Positions 32,070 to 45,430 are shown, numbered from the stretch's first letter. The stretch is 64,000 nucleotides of DNA from Beta vulgaris subsp. vulgaris (GCF_026745355.1 NC_079209.1:31220944-31284943); one strand, 5' to 3'. Numbers and translations: made by a program. Notes: generated by a model from the letters alone, not told the origin.

Positions 32070-34179
32070 TTCAAATTTTTAAAATCCGTACAAATCCACG
32101 ACTCCAAACGGTGTTATAATTTTTGAGGGTAAACTCAATTAACAAACTTTATTTTCTTTATTTATATTTATTATTTTCTTGAAGTTACTAACATTCTATT
32201 CATGAAGTAGACTATTAATATATTCCTACGATGGTATGTATTGTACATATTATACTAACTCCCTGTTATATTTTCTTTTATTATTTTTTTTCTTTTTATT
32301 AACATTTTTTTTATGACTGGTTGCAATATTTAACACCTTGTATTTATTGCTAAACAAGATCTAAAGAAATATTCTAATTAATTTATATAATTTGGACAAC
32401 CTGCTACGAACCTTGTAATATGATTGCAAAATAATTTGTCACTAAAAATAGAGTCGTTTTAGATGTTTCCTGAACCAACCTAGACTAAATATTTTTAGGG
32501 TGTATTAAAACATTGTTTGGTTATTCTTTTGTATAAAATCTGTAATGAATCCGTATTTAGTAGCGGCCAACAATGGGAAATACAGTTCCTTACTATATTG
32601 TATCCTCACCCCCGAACTCAATTTTTGGTTCACTTTGACCATTTATGGAGTCATGACGGGAAAATTTACACTAGATATGTCCCTAATTTTTCCCTACGGT
32701 TTCCCAATATCCATTTAGTTTTATGATTCTTTTTTTTAAATAATTGTTGACGACTTCTTTAAGAAATATATATATTTAATAAAACCTTAACAATGGGGTA
32801 GTCAAATAAACGCGCTCACTCCGCGTGTAGGTATTAAAGGAATTAAAAAATCCACGCCTACAATTTCGTGACTTCACTTGGGAGGATTTTAAAAAAATTA
32901 CTTTTCTTAAATGAGTGGGTGAAACTTAAAAAATACGATTCATTCTTATTTCATGCCTTTGAATACTATATTGTCTTACATATGCATGGCTATTGTTCAT
33001 CCACCATAAGGACAATCTACCTTGCCTCATTAGCATATGTTCTATGTGTGAGGTCACCCCTGGGGGGTTTGCGCTTTGTCCTTCCAAAAACCTTCCTGAG
33101 CGATAGTGTTGGATCTTAGTTATAAGCAAACCTACACAATCATGACATTGTTATCTTGTTCGTGACTTGAGAACTGGAGTACGTCTTACACATGGCCACC
33201 TTTTTAAGCAAAGGTATGAAGCATGAGATCAATCTCTTAGTCATGGAACCTTTTTAGCCTTACCTAAACCTGGCAATAGTTGAATGTAGAACTGGACTTT
33301 ACGTTGAGAACTTTGCATGTAATTATCCTACTTGTGCATATCTACTTGTGCGTGCCTTTAATTATTTTTGTGTTACACGAGTTTCAAGCTAAAATTGTCA
33401 CACAGATTAACGCGACGTGAAAAGAAGAAATAGCAAATTTCGGATCATCGTCTGCTGCCCGTCGTTCGACTGTGATGAAGCCTCCTGCGCTTCCCATGTC
33501 TGCGTGCATCGACCTAGATTGCATGACACGCAATAGCCCAACGTCTCATGCATTCCATTCTGTTTGTTCATCTTGTGTGTCACATTTTGTCCATTTTTTT
33601 AAATCTCGCAAATCCTTTTTAAACCTATCTACATCTTTTTCGATCTCTTTTTTTAAAAGAAAAAACCCCATGTGTACCATTTTCTTATCTATTTCAAAAT
33701 TCTATCATCTTTTTCCAAATATAATCTCCCTTCTTTTTGTTTTTTGAAAATTCTTCCTCATCTTTTTTTCAATAAAATCAATCCTCTTATCTTTTTTCGA
33801 AATTTCATCCCATCTTTAGTCTCCTATCTACTTCAAAGAATTTGTCTCCGCGGTTTTTTTTTTCAAAAAAAAACATCTCCATGTTTTTTCCTATCACATA
33901 TCTTTTCTCGAAAATTCATCTTTTTTTCTCTATCCTATCTTTCTATGTATATTATCCATCCCTTATGTGCACATTACTTAGGATTTCTTTTAGTGTCCAT
34001 CTTGTTGTGAAAGTCTCATCCACATAGGAATTCTATTTCCATAAAAAGTCCATCTAGCTCATGTGTCTAGGTTCATCCAGTTTTACTCCATTTAGAGTTC
34101 TTAACTCCGTCTAACTCTATCCATGTTAGAAGTTTTCATTTGCTTGAGTTCCATCCATCTTAGAAGTCTATAATCTTTA
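32070..34179. other. Non-coding; degraded repeat, probably LTR-like at right
   Basis: No gene recognised. 32070-33100 is AT-rich without structure I can name. 33440-34000 is T-rich with many TTTTTTC runs. From about 34020 short degenerate units (TAGAAGTC..., TCCATCTTAGAAGTC...) begin. They continue on the far side of the copia insertion (44720-45010), so this was one block before that insertion. Bases 34175-34179 (CTTTA) are the copia target duplication. Confidence 0.5.
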
Positions 34180-35550
34180 TGTTATTTCCCTAGGAACACT
34201 ACAAGAGAGGGGTGAATTGTAGGTGTAGAAATAAACGTAACTTTTTGCGGAAATTTAAACTTAAACGAATAAACAAGCTAGAGGAACACAAGGGATTTTT
34301 ACGAGGAAAAACTTCTTGGGCCCAACAAGAAGAAACAACCTCGACCACTAGGGATTTTAAACTCAACTCTTTCACTAATTAGGCCAAACAACTTTGTTAC
34401 AACCTAATTCTAACTCGAGCCACACCTTGAGTTCCTAAACTCAAGTTCCTGAGCCACTGTTCCCTTAACAGTAGTTCCTCTCAACTTCACTCGAAGTTTT
34501 CTCACTCATACAAGCTTTACTCAAAGCCTCTCTCTTACAGAACTTCACTCAAAGTTCCCTTACCCCAAAAACCAAAATACAATTGATCGAAATAAGCTTA
34601 GTGGAATTAGAGTAAGAAAGCAAAGAACAAATGGCTATTATGAGAGAATGAAGGCACTGACACTTAATTAGTTAAACTCACTTAATTACTTAGTCAGACA
34701 CATTTTGGAACTCATTTAGACTTCAATATTTATAGTGACAATCACAAAGAACGTGGGAGTAAAACTAGATTTCATGTTAAGTCCATTAACCCATGATGTT
34801 CCTTCCCCTAAGGAACACGTTCTCATCATGTCCCATGATCCCATGATCTCATTATGAACGTGGATATATTTTAGCCACAACTCCTAAAGTTTAGGAGTTT
34901 CTTGAGCTTTATCCGAAAATCAGTTTAATTACCAAAACAGATTTATTATTAAAATGAATTTTAATCTATAAGAAAATATTATCTTTTTGAAATAAAAAAC
35001 CGGATAATATTTTTCCTATCTATTTCGAAAAACAAAATCTTTTCTTTAAAAAGATTTTCTAATTAAAAACTGATTTTCACTTAAGTTAAAAACTATTTCC
35101 TAATTTTAGGCATGACTTACTCAATTCATTATTGTACCGTTATTAACTTACACACGCCTAAGTCTAGTTCCTTTATAAACCAAGTTCCTTTAAACGATTC
35201 GTTTAGTGCCACTTAGTTTGTTCCTTCAGAAAGGAACAAACTCTCATTCTCAAATAAAACTGCCACTGTTCCTTACCATCCTTACTTTGTTCCTTTACAA
35301 TGGAACTAGAAAATAAAACGCCTAGCTTTTATTCTTCTTGATCCAATGCTTGCTCCAGTATCAACTTATAGAAACTTCTTTACTTAGCCTTTGAAATCCT
35401 CTCTTGACTTCTTCCTTGACTTCGTATTCTCCCAGTTCCTTTCATTGATACCTTAAAAAATCATACACTTAAATAACTCATTAGTTCACTACTTAGTTTG
35501 CATCTTTGTTTCTTTGTCATCATCAAAATATTCAAAACTAGGGTTCAACA
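34180..35550 (-). repeat. SIRE-like 3' LTR
   Basis: 1371 bp. Adjacent on the element's upstream side (plus-strand 35551-35575) is the complement of the polypurine tract AAAAAGGGGGAAAT. Many AGTTCC/TTCACTC/GGAAC words recur inside. It is the longer LTR; the 5' LTR lost 124 bp between two CAAAGAAC repeats that are still both present here (34621 and 34745). Confidence 0.92.
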
Positions 35551-36069
35551 ATTTCCCCCTTTTTGATGATGACAACAAAGGTACAAACTAAGGCAATAAC
35601 AAATAATATAAGTGAATGAGAATAAAACAATAAAGAAGAAAATCAAAAATAAGACACAATTAAGTAAGTTACTTAATGTTTGAATTTTGATTTTTCATTT
35701 ACCTTAACCTATTTTTGATTTTTCATTTACCTTATCCTAATTTTTAATTTTTGAATTTCAGTTTGTTCCTTAAATTCTTTCCCCCTTTGTCATCCTCAAA
35801 AATAATAGACTCTGCGTGTATTGATGTATTGGTTTAACACCGTAGGACCTTATGCAAGCACCATTGGTGGTTAAGTTAGAATTTCAAAGAATAAACTTGC
35901 TCAAACATCAATCACATAATACTAGCCATTCCAAGGAAGAAATTATGCATAAACATTCACAAACACAGACATAATAGCAAAAGTCATTGTTTATATAAGC
36001 ACTTTCCATAACAAAAACAAGGAAAGGAAAAGAAAAAGGATTAAACAAAAGTCGTGTTCCTTGAAAAGG

Positions 36070-38010
36070 AAACAGGAACAAAACAACAAAAAAAACTAAG
36101 AAAGGGAAGGGGAATGGTGTTCCTCTACAATCTCTTCTTCAACCACATCCTCTAGCTTCTTCATTACCTCTCCATGATTTACACCAACTTGTTCCTTCAA
36201 CTCCTCCAAAGCTAGGGCCATAATATCCATCTTCTTTTTTGCGCAATATCGTATCACTTAGATCTTCATAAGACTCGTCATTTGTCAGTTTTAGCATCCA
36301 AAGTCCAGTGAAGGTGATTATAAAATTTTATCATGTGTTGAGCAGGAAGACAAACATCATTAACCCAGCTACAATCATCCGGAGATTCTTGTTCCTTACC
36401 CTTGGAACCTGAGGCAGAAGGATGAGTTTGTGGAGGAACTTGGGGAGGTTGAATGGAAGGCTCATCAGTTCCGGGAGTGGAAACAGATGGAGAAGGGTTT
36501 TAAAGGGGAGGAAGAAATGGTGGTGTTGGTGGAAGCAAAAGGGTTAGGTCCTTTTATTTCATCCTTAATCTGCTCAAAACTGGAAGGAACAGAAAAGGAT
36601 GAGGGAGAAATGGAGGTCAGTTTTGTGAAAGGAACAGAGAGTTTTGGTGATGTTGGTGGAGTGAGTTCCTTGAGAGTGGAGGGTTCCTATTCCTCTGCAT
36701 CAGAAAGGACTAAAGGGGAGTCCTTGTTAGAAGGAACAGAAACAGTAGGAGCAATTGTCAAACGATTGATCTTCCTCACTCTCTGAGGAACAGGAGGGGT
36801 AGGCTTTTTGGCAATGTGTTTGCGCCTCTTTGGTTTCGGTTCCTCCGGCTTAGGAACATGTTCCTCCAAGATAACATCATCATCTTGTTCCTCTATGTCT
36901 ACCTTAGGCATTTTTCCTTTTGCTTGAGGAACTAGGAGCTATTCTCCCTGAATGAGTACTCCTTCTTGGACAGAAAGATCAAGTCCATTAGAGTCTTCTC
37001 ATTCAAGATGTTCCCTTGTTTTCTCCTAAGTAGGCCATCCAGTGAGTCTTACTTCAAAGTGATGAAGTAGAGAGTAATCAAGCTCCATACCAATAACACA
37101 GTGATTTTCATACAATGGGTAAGATGTTGGATAAAGAGAGAAGGGAATTGATTTGTATGTGGTGGTCTAAAAAAACATGTAACACATTCTAAGAGACCCA
37201 CTTCATTCCTCTTTTCAGTGCGAGGAATGAGTGCTCTCCATACTAGTTGAATAGACTTTGTGAAGGGGAGAGTAGGTTATGGTTTATTTTATTTTGACCA
37301 GCAGTTCCTCCAAAATATTCACAATTTTGTCCTGAGGAAAATTCGGAAAAAAAAGTTCCTTTCCGTTTAAAATATAAATCGTTCCTTTGCAAGGAACTTC
37401 CCAAATTTGCCCAATGTGGCTTGATTAAACTTAATTTTCTTTCCTCTAACCTCAGTTGTGCATAGTCCATTATCATTGTAAAATTGCACAAAATTCGTCC
37501 ATAGCTAAAGGAACAAGTCGTGTTAAAGGCGAATTCAAACAAGAATTCCATGCCTGTTCCTTTAGAATGGTAGTTAATTCAGAAATTCTACTTTATTTGC
37601 CCATTCTAAATCTAACAAAAACCCAATACATACTAGATTGCTTCTTTCAACCCGTTTCTTGGAAGAGGAAGAAACAGTTCCTTTGGAAGGAACAGGTCGT
37701 AATTCTTCTTCTTCCCCCTGATGTTTGTTCCGGGGTTTCTTCTTCATCTCTTCCCCAATTAATTCTTCTTCGCATAGTCCTTCTGGAGATTCTAATTGTT
37801 GTTCTTATGGGGTTTCTTGAATTTGTCGTTTCAAGGGTTTTGGTGGAGAAGAGAATTTTCCATTTTTGAAGTGTGTTTTTGATGTTGGAAAAGGAGAGTT
37901 CGTGAGTTTTTGCCATGATTTGAGAGAGTTTGAGGTTTTTATGGAGTATAAGAGGTGTGATGAATTTTCGGCTATGGTGAAGATGAAAGTTGAGAGGAAC
38001 ACGGTTTCTA
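36070..38010 (-). pseudogene. Third ORF region of the SIRE-like element
   Basis: Between RNase H and the 3' LTR the minus strand holds a broken reading frame beginning MAKTHELSFSNIKNTLQ (37916) with an arginine-rich stretch (RRTMRRRINWGRDEEE). Further down is an acidic-basic proline-rich segment (VILEEHVPKPEEPKPKRRKH, 36687-36911). SIRE-lineage copia elements carry an extra ORF here, sometimes called envelope-like. I see no clear signal peptide or membrane segment in these pieces, so only the position supports that name. Frames change several times. 35576-36069 and 38011-38640 appear to be non-coding spacers. Confidence 0.55.
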
Positions 38011-38645
38011 TAATGTGAATTAAGGGGAGTTTTGCATGTAATAGTATTTTGACACGCGGGAAAAAATAAACAAATAAAAATAAAAGAAAAAGAAAAAAAG
38101 ATGATAAATAAGAATCAAGATTTAATTAAATCTGATTCCTTTATTTTGGGATTTTTCGGATTTTTATGAGTTTTAATTTTTGAAAGAAAATAAATGCTAA
38201 GGAACTTGTGCTATAGGAACAACTAATGCTACATTCAATGTCCTTCATATCATGCATGTTTCTTACCTTAGGAACAGTAAGGGAGTATTATGTGACATTT
38301 GTGAGTTGTTTAATTTCTTTGAATTCATGTTTATGTTTTGAACATTCCAATTTGCAATGGTCTTAGGCAATTAAACACAATTATTTTTAGCACACAAAGT
38401 CACTCAAATTGATTCAAACATGGGGGAATGACATAGGAACAATCACTTAATTTTTATTAACCCTAACTCAAGCCTTAATTTTTCATATCTATCTCTTTGC
38501 AAAGGCTTAGTTAGTAATCAGCAATCTGATTCTCAGTTTGACAAAACTCAAGTTTAATCAAACCTTTTTCAACATTTTCTCTTAAAAAGTGATGTCTGAT
38601 ATGTATATGCTTTACTCTAGAATGATGCACTGGATCTTTAGAATA

Positions 38646-40068
38646 CTATAGCACTTGTATTGTCACAATAAATAGGAACACATTAAAGTTTATTCCATAG
38701 TCACTAAGTTGTTGTTTTATCCAAAGCATTTGAGAGCAACATGCAGCAGCTGCTACATATTCTGCTTCAGCAGTGGATAAAGCAACTGTGTTTTGTTTCT
38801 TGGTACTCCAAGAAACTAAACTATGACAAAGGAATTGTGCCATACCTGAGGTGCTTTTCCTATTTACAAGATCTCCAGCATAATCTGCATCTGCATATCC
38901 TTTTAGTTCGAATGTATCACTTCTTGGATAGTAGAGTCCAAGATCATCTGTTCCTTTAAGATATCTAAGAATTCTCTTCACAGCAGTTAGGTGAGACTCC
39001 TTTGGATTTGCTTGAAATCTAGCACACAAACCAACACTGAAAGCTATGTCTGGACGACTAGCAGTTAGATACAAAAGTGAACCAATCATTCCTCTATATT
39101 TTGTTTGATCAACACTTGTTCCTATGGAGTCTTCATCTAATCTAGTTGAAGTTCCCATAGGAGTGTGATTTATCTTTGAATTTTCGAGGCCATATTTCTT
39201 TAATAGTTCCTTTATGTATTTTTGTTGGTGAACAATTATTCCTTTTCAGTTTGTTTGATTTGTAGTCCAAGAAAGAAATTTAACTCACCCATCATACTCA
39301 TTTCAAATTCATTCTCATGAGACTTGAGAATTCTTTGCACAATGTTTCATTAGTAGCTCCGAATATGATGTCATCAACATATATTTGAACAAGCAAAATG
39401 TCAGTTCCTTTAGATTTTAGGAACAAGGTTTTATCAACCTTTCCTCTTTTAAAATTGTTTTCTAAAAGGAACTTTGATAATCTCTCATACCATGATCTAG
39501 GTGCTTGTTTTAACCCATAAAGAGCTTTATCAAGCTTGTAGACATGATTTGGGAGATTATTATTTTCAAACCAGGGGGTTGTTCAACATATACATCTTCT
39601 TTAGATAGCCATTTAAAAATGCACACTTAACATCCATTTGATATAGTTTAAACCCATGTAAGCAGCAAATGCAATTAAAATTCTAATGGCTTCTAATCTA
39701 GCTACAGGAGCAAAGGTTTCTTCATAATCTATTCCTTCTTGTTGATTATAAACAAGTCTAGCTTTGTTTCTTACAATGGTTCCATATTCATCTAGTTTGT
39801 TTCTAAACACCCATTTTAAGCCAATTACTTTTTGTTGTTTAGATGAGGGAACTAGATGCCATACCTTGTTTCTTTCAAACTCATTTAATTCAGCTTGCAT
39901 TGCAGTAATCCAATCAGAGTCAGTTAAGGCTTCTTCATGATTTCTTGGTTCCATCATTGATAGGAACGCATGAAATGCACAAAAGTTCCTTAACTGAGAT
40001 CTAGTTTGCGTACCTTTGGATATGTCGCTGATTATGAGTTCCATGGATGTGACTTTTGTTTGTCTCAA
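38646..40068 (-). pseudogene. SIRE-like copia reverse transcriptase and RNase H
   Basis: Minus strand from 40068: [20 protein letters not shown], then [55 protein letters not shown] and the catalytic QIYVDDIIFG box near 39375. Then come MIGSLLYLTASRPDIAFSV and RNase H residues (YADADYAGD, KSTSG, LSTAEAEYVAAA). These are the standard RVT_2 and copia RNase H motifs. Frameshifts lie near 39610 and 39290-39160. Where most copia RTs have LVAQGY, this copy has LVYNQQ, a small change in a conserved spot. Confidence 0.9.
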
Positions 40069-40439
40069 GGTTTTGGTTGAAACTCTCTTATAGGAACATG
40101 TTGTTCCTCATGAGTTCCTTGAGTAGATGAGGAACTCGTCAGTTGTTCCTCTGTTAGCCTCGGTGGACTCAGTTCCTTCATTTGAGGAACAGGACATCTT
40201 CTCCTCCTTGAGGAACAGGAACATCATTGATGTTATTTTTTCAAATTCCTCGTTCCTTTCCTCTTTCACTTCTTCTTCTTCTTGTGAATCTGCGTTTCCT
40301 TGGTTGACCACCATCTCATAGTCATCAACCTGTATGCTTGGATTAGTATTTGTCAGATTCATCAAAGATTACTGAATGCTTTCTTCAACACACATAGTTT
40401 CTTGTTATATACTCTATAAGCTTTACTATGTGAGAGTAT

Positions 40440-41330
40440 CCTAAAAATTTGCTTCATCACTCCTTGCATCAAATTTTCCAAGATTATCTTTTCCATTATT
40501 ATGCACATAACATTTGCAAAATGTTCTAAAATAAGTGATATTTGGTTTCTTTCCAAAATAAAGTTCATAAGGAGTTTTATTAATGATAGGTCTCATCATG
40601 GCACGATTAATTATGTGACAAGCAGTATTAACAGCTTCAGCCCAAAAGTTCCTTGGAAGTTCACTAGCAATTAACATGGTTCTAGACATTTCCTCCAAAG
40701 TTCTATTTTTCCTTTCTACAACACCATTTTGTTGTGGTGTTCTAGGGGCAGAAAAATTATGATCTAGGCCATTATCTCTGCTTAAGTCATCAAATTTATA
40801 ATTTTCGAATTCTTTCCATGATCTGATCTAATGTGCATTATTTTATGACCACTTAAGTTTTGAACTCTTTTAGCAAAGACAAGGAACTATCATAAGTTTC
40901 ATCTTTACTAGTGAGAAAAATAACCCAAGTGTATCTAGAGTAGTCATCTACAATCACAAGTACATACCTCTTTCCACTTCTGCTTTGAATTCTCATGGGT
41001 CCACATAAGTCCATATGAATTAATTATAATGGTTTAGTGGTACTTACAATCGTTTTAGATTTGAAAGAGGATCTTACTTGTTTACCTCGTGCACATGCAT
41101 CACAAACTTGATCAATATGAAATTTTATGGATGGTAATCCTAAAACAAGATCTTTTGATCTAAGTTTCTCAAGTAATGAAAAGCTAGCATGTCCTAGACG
41201 CTTGTGCCAAGAAGTGAATCATCTTCAATAACACTAAGACAAGTTAAATTGATTTGAGGAACAAGGTCTAGATCCACAATGTATGTGTTCCCTTTCCTTG
41301 TTCCTTCCAAGATAACCTTCTTAGTTTTAA
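40440..41330 (-). pseudogene. SIRE-like copia integrase
   Basis: Read on the minus strand: a pre-integrase segment (CDACARGKQVRSSF, about 41100), then the catalytic core with all three acidic residues still visible. These are HMDLCGPM (about 41010), MHIRSDHG (about 40835) and GVVERKNRT (about 40730). The C-terminal part reads MLIASELPRNFWAEAVNTAC and NKTPYELYFGKKP. It is split by at least three frameshifts or stops. 40069-40439 holds an acidic linker (EEEEVKEERNEEFEK) typical of the stretch between integrase and RT. Confidence 0.88.
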
Positions 41331-42347
41331 TGTTGATGATCAAGCATTTTTCTTTATCAAATTTTACAGTATTTCCTTTGTCACAGAATTGAGAAATGCT
41401 TAATAGATTATGTTTTAGACCTTCAACTAAAAATACATTTTCAATGGAGTGTAGTGGTGACTTACCGCCTTACCCATAGCAACTATGTTACCTTTCTTAT
41501 TTCACCAAATGTTACACTTCCACCTTCATAGGTTGTGAGTGAGAGAAACTTGTTTTGTCTCCTGTCATGTGCTTGGAACAACCACTATCGAGATACCATG
41601 TGTTGTTCCCCCTCACTCCAACCTGCAAAAATCAACTAGTGTTAGTTGTAGGAACCCCATCTTTCGTGGGTTCCTGTTCTTGACTAGGATTTGTTTTGAC
41701 AACCCATTTTTTCTTACTTATTTTCACATTTTTCCCAATCATCTCAGATTTTAGTTGACATTGATTTATGTAATGACCTACCTTGCCACAATACATACAA
41801 AATTATCACTAGGTAGATCAACTATTTCTTTGTCTTGTTCCTTTTCTTGTAGTTTTCAAAACCAAGACCTTCCTTCCTTTTGGTCTGTGGTTTCTCAATC
41901 CACTTAGGAACTTTCATGATTTTGCCTCTGTTCCTTGCGACAACCAGTTCCTTTTTAAGATTACAGATCTGTTCCTTTAAAATATTTTCTCTTTATTCAA
42001 TTTTTAATCTCAGATCTGTATCCTTTCAAAGGGTTGATCTTATATCAAAGGAACTCAGAACAGGGACAAATCCTTCAAGTGTGAAATCTCTAAATTAATT
42101 AGATAATTTTCATTTTTCAAACTTTCATAAATATTTTTGATTTTTAATTTTTATCAAATAAATCAAAGAATCTTGTTTCAAATCTGTTCTCATTTTCTTA
42201 AGCCATTCTATGTGTTCCTTGCAACTTTAAGGCTTGTTCCGTTTGTTTACGTTTTTCACGTTCTCTACATTCAAGAATTGCATCATAAAGAAGATCATAT
42301 ATTTCAGCCTAGTTTTACCATCTAGTCTGACTCAAGACCATGTTGAC

Positions 42348-43426
42348 TTACCTCAACTTTTTCTTCATCTTCTTTTTCGTCAGTGTTTGCCATGAGGCAA
42401 AGGTTTGCTGTTTCTTCAGTTGGTGTTCCTCTTCTTCTTCCGTCTCTGAATCTCCCCAAGCAGCTATCATAGCTTTGCGCACATTTGCCTTAGAGAAAGG
42501 TGCTTTTGATTCTTTGTTCCTTTCAGCAAAGCGTTCCTTGTTCCTTTCTTTGGTTTTGTCATTTTCCCAAAGAGGACATTCCTTGATGAAGTGATCTGTA
42601 CTACCACATTTATGACAAGCAGCTTTGTTAGAAAATTTCTTAGTTTTACCTTTGAAGTTTCCATTCTTCATGTTCCTGTACATCTTTCGAAATTTTCGAA
42701 CCATGAGGGCTGCTTCTTCTTCTTCGAGTCCGAATCATCTTCATCATCTGCTTTGAGAGCAATTGATTTTGATTTGGAGCTTTCACCATATTCAGTATCA
42801 AGGTGAAGCTCATGAGTCATAAGTGACCCTGCCAGCTGTTCTAAGTTGAACTTAGTGAAGTCTTTTGTTTCTTGAAGAGCAGTGACTTGCCATCCATCTG
42901 TCCTTAGGAAGACTCCTAAGAACTTTCGAACCTGTTCCTCAGATGAAATAAACTTTCCAAGAGAAGCCAACTCATTATAATGTTAGTAAAACGAGTAAAC
43001 ATGTCTCGGATGCTTTCTTTGGATTTCATGCAGAACAGTTCATATTGATTCATAAGTAAATCAATTTTGATCTTTTAACTTCATTAGTTCCTTCGTGGGT
43101 TACTTCTAGTAAATCCCATATTTGCTTTGCGGATTTGCATCCCATGATCCTATTATGTTCATGGGGTCCAAGTCCACAATGCAAAGTTTAATAGCCATGG
43201 CATTTACTTCCATTTTTTCAAAATCAGATTTATCATAATCAGAGAGGGGTTTTAGAGTTACCTCATTTTTGTCATTTGTAGTTGTGACTTCGAAATCACC
43301 AAGCTGATAGTTTTCAGCTTTGATGAATATCTCCATGCGGTTCTTCCGGTAGTTGTAGTACTTCCCATTGAACATAGGAGGCCTTTGAGTGGAATAACCT
43401 TCTTCAAGTTTCTCGGTGGTATTCAT
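42348..43426 (-). pseudogene. SIRE-like copia gag
   Basis: The ATG at 43426 (MNTTEKLEEGYSTQRPPMFN) follows the primer-binding site by about 50 bases and precedes the conserved capsid start (FNGKYYNYRKNRMEIFIKAE). A long capsid segment is interrupted near 43100 and 42970. A CCHC zinc knuckle follows: CHKCGSTDHFIKEC, near 42600. Gag packages the RNA into particles. 41331-42347 between gag and integrase should hold the protease; I see only fragments there with no clear DSG box. Confidence 0.85.
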
Positions 43427-43476
43427 TGTTCCTTGGATCTTTTTCTCAATAGGGTTTCCTATCTTACGTGAGTTCT

Positions 43477-43488
43477 GCTCTGATACCA
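43477..43488 (-). other. SIRE-like primer-binding site
   Basis: On the minus strand TGGTATCAGAGC, a perfect match to the initiator-tRNA-Met primer site, two bases inside the 5' LTR. Confidence 0.93.
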
Positions 43489-43490
43489 AT

Positions 43491-44719
43491 TGTTATTTCC
43501 TAGGAACACTACAAGAGGGGGGTGAATTGTAGGTGTAGAAATAAACGTAACTTTTTGCGGAAATTAAAACTTAAACGAATAAACAAGCTAAGGAACACAA
43601 GGGATTTTTACGAGGAAAAATTCTTGGGCCCAACAAGAAGAAACAACCTCGACCACTAGGGATTTTAAACTCAACATCTTTCACTAATTAGGCCAAACAA
43701 CTTTTTACAACCTAATTCTAACTCGAGCCACACCTTGAGTTCCTAAACTCAAGTTCCTGAGCCACTGTTCCCTTAACAGAGTTCCTCTCAACTTCACTCG
43801 AAGTTTTCTCACTCATACAAGCTTACTCAAAGCCTCTCTCTTACAGAACTTCACTCAAAGTTCCCTTACCCCAAAAAACCAAAATACAATTGATCAAAAT
43901 AAGCTTAGTGGAATTAGAGTAAGAAAGCAAAGAACGTGGGAGTAAAACTTGATTTCATGTTTAAGTCCATTAACCCATGATGTTCCTTTCCTAAGGAACA
44001 CGTTTCTCATCAGGTCCCATGATCCCATGATCTCATTATGAACGTGGATATATTTTAGCCACAACTCCTAAAGTTTAGGAGTTTCTTGAGCTTTATCCGA
44101 AAATCAGTTTAATTACCAAAACAGATTTATTATTAAAATGAATTTTAATCTTTATGAAAATATTATCTTTTTGAAATAATCTTTTAATAAAAAACCGGGT
44201 AATATTTTTCCTATCTATTTCGAAAAACAAAATCTTTTCTTTAAAAAGATTTTCTAATTAAAAACTGATTTTCACTTAAGTTAAAACTGATTTCCTAATT
44301 TTTAGGCATGACTTACTCAATTCATTATTGTATCGTTTTAACTTACAGCACGCCTAAGTCTAGTTCCTTTATAAACCAAGTTCCTTTAACTGATTCGTTT
44401 AGTGCCACTTAGTTTGTTCCTCAAAAGAACAAACTCTCATTCTCAAAAAATGCCACTGTTCTTACCATCCTTACTTTGTTCCTTTCATGGAACTAGAAAT
44501 AAAACGCCTAGCTTTTATTTTCTTGATCAATGCTGGCTCCAGTATCAACTTATAGAAACTGTTTACTTAGCCTTTGAAATCTCTTTGACTTTTCCTTGAC
44601 TTCGTATTCTTCTAGTTCCTTTATTGATACCTTAAACATCATACACTTAAATAACTCATTAGTTCACTACTTAGTTTGCATCTTTGTTTCTTTGTCATCA
44701 TCAAAACTAGGGTTCAACA
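43491..44719 (-). repeat. SIRE-like 5' LTR
   Basis: 1229 bp, plus-strand ends TGTTATTTCC and TTCAACA. Collinear with 34180-35550 apart from a 124-bp deletion near 43935 and several 1-15-bp indels. CTTTA follows at 44720. Confidence 0.92.
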
Positions 44720-44724
44720 CTTTA

Positions 44725-45430
44725 GAAAGTCCACGCATAATAGAATTCTAAAATCATTAATTTGAAATTTGTCAATCTTAGGAGTCTAAGTCCATTAGAA
44801 TTCCATCCACTTTAGGAGTCTAGGTCCACTAGAGTTTCATTCACTTTGGGAGTGTAAGTCTACTAGAGTTTCATGCATATTAAGAGTCTAGCATCGTTGA
44901 AAGTTCATCAAATCTAGAATTCTAACGTCATTAGAAGTCTACCAACTCTAGCATTCTAAAGTCATTAGCATTTCATATCAATTAGGATTGCATTCATACT
45001 AGAGTCCCTCTGCATTGCATAGTTCGTCATGCATACACTTCATGCATAAACAGAGTTATTAAGCATTTAGGAGTCTCGTTGCATCCATACTTTCCATTTC
45101 ATTTTATGCATTCCGTATTTAGTAGTTCCGAACTACAAGCGATTTGATTCCCTCTTTCGGGATATGTAGGCAGCCCTTACAGGTTCAAACGCGTTGATTG
45201 AGTCATACATACATACATTAGGTCTAGGTGCATCCAAAAGAGTCATGCATACATACATTAGGTTTAAGTGCATCCAAAAAAAATTCATGCATTTAGGATA
45301 TTCAGATTCGTTGATAGAAAGCTCAACTTTTTTTTGACACAAATGTACATTCTTTGATCCCATTTCTGTCTCCCCATCATCAATCCATTTTTAATCTCCG
45401 CTTGATGGTCCACTGTAGCAAATACGTAAT
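44725..45430. repeat. Degenerate ~33-bp repeats, probably LTR of a Tat-like element
   Basis: Continues the block left of the copia insertion. At least eight degenerate units of the form TTAGGAGTCTAAGTCCATTA / GAATTCCATCCAC run from 44770 to 45010. Further right (45135-45175) GATTTGATTCCCTCTTTCGG is followed by GATATGTAGGCAGCC, a motif I associate with LTRs of Tat/Ogre-type gypsy elements. It recurs at 47020 and 55000. Two TCATGCATACATACATTAGG units lie at 45200-45260. No gene. Confidence 0.5.

Larger units (their letters stand above)
34175..44724 (-). mobile_element. SIRE/Maximus-like Ty1/copia element, complete ends
   Basis: The element is 34180-44719 (10.5 kb) on the minus strand, with CTTTA at 34175-34179 and 44720-44724. 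On the plus strand each LTR reads TGTTATTTCC...GGGTTCAACA. Minus-strand order is 5' LTR (43491-44719), PBS, gag, integrase, RT, RNase H, a third ORF region, a purine tract (AAAAAGGGGGAAAT) and 3' LTR (34180-35550). Integrase before RT defines copia. Length, gag type and the extra 3' ORF point to the SIRE/Maximus lineage. The coding regions carry several frameshifts, but the domains are more readable than those of its neighbours. Confidence 0.93.

Noticed and set aside
33440..34030. Phe/Ser/Leu-rich frames resembling membrane proteins
   Set aside because: The sequence is a T-rich low-complexity stretch; hydrophobicity follows from TTT/TTC/CTT codons and frames overlap freely.
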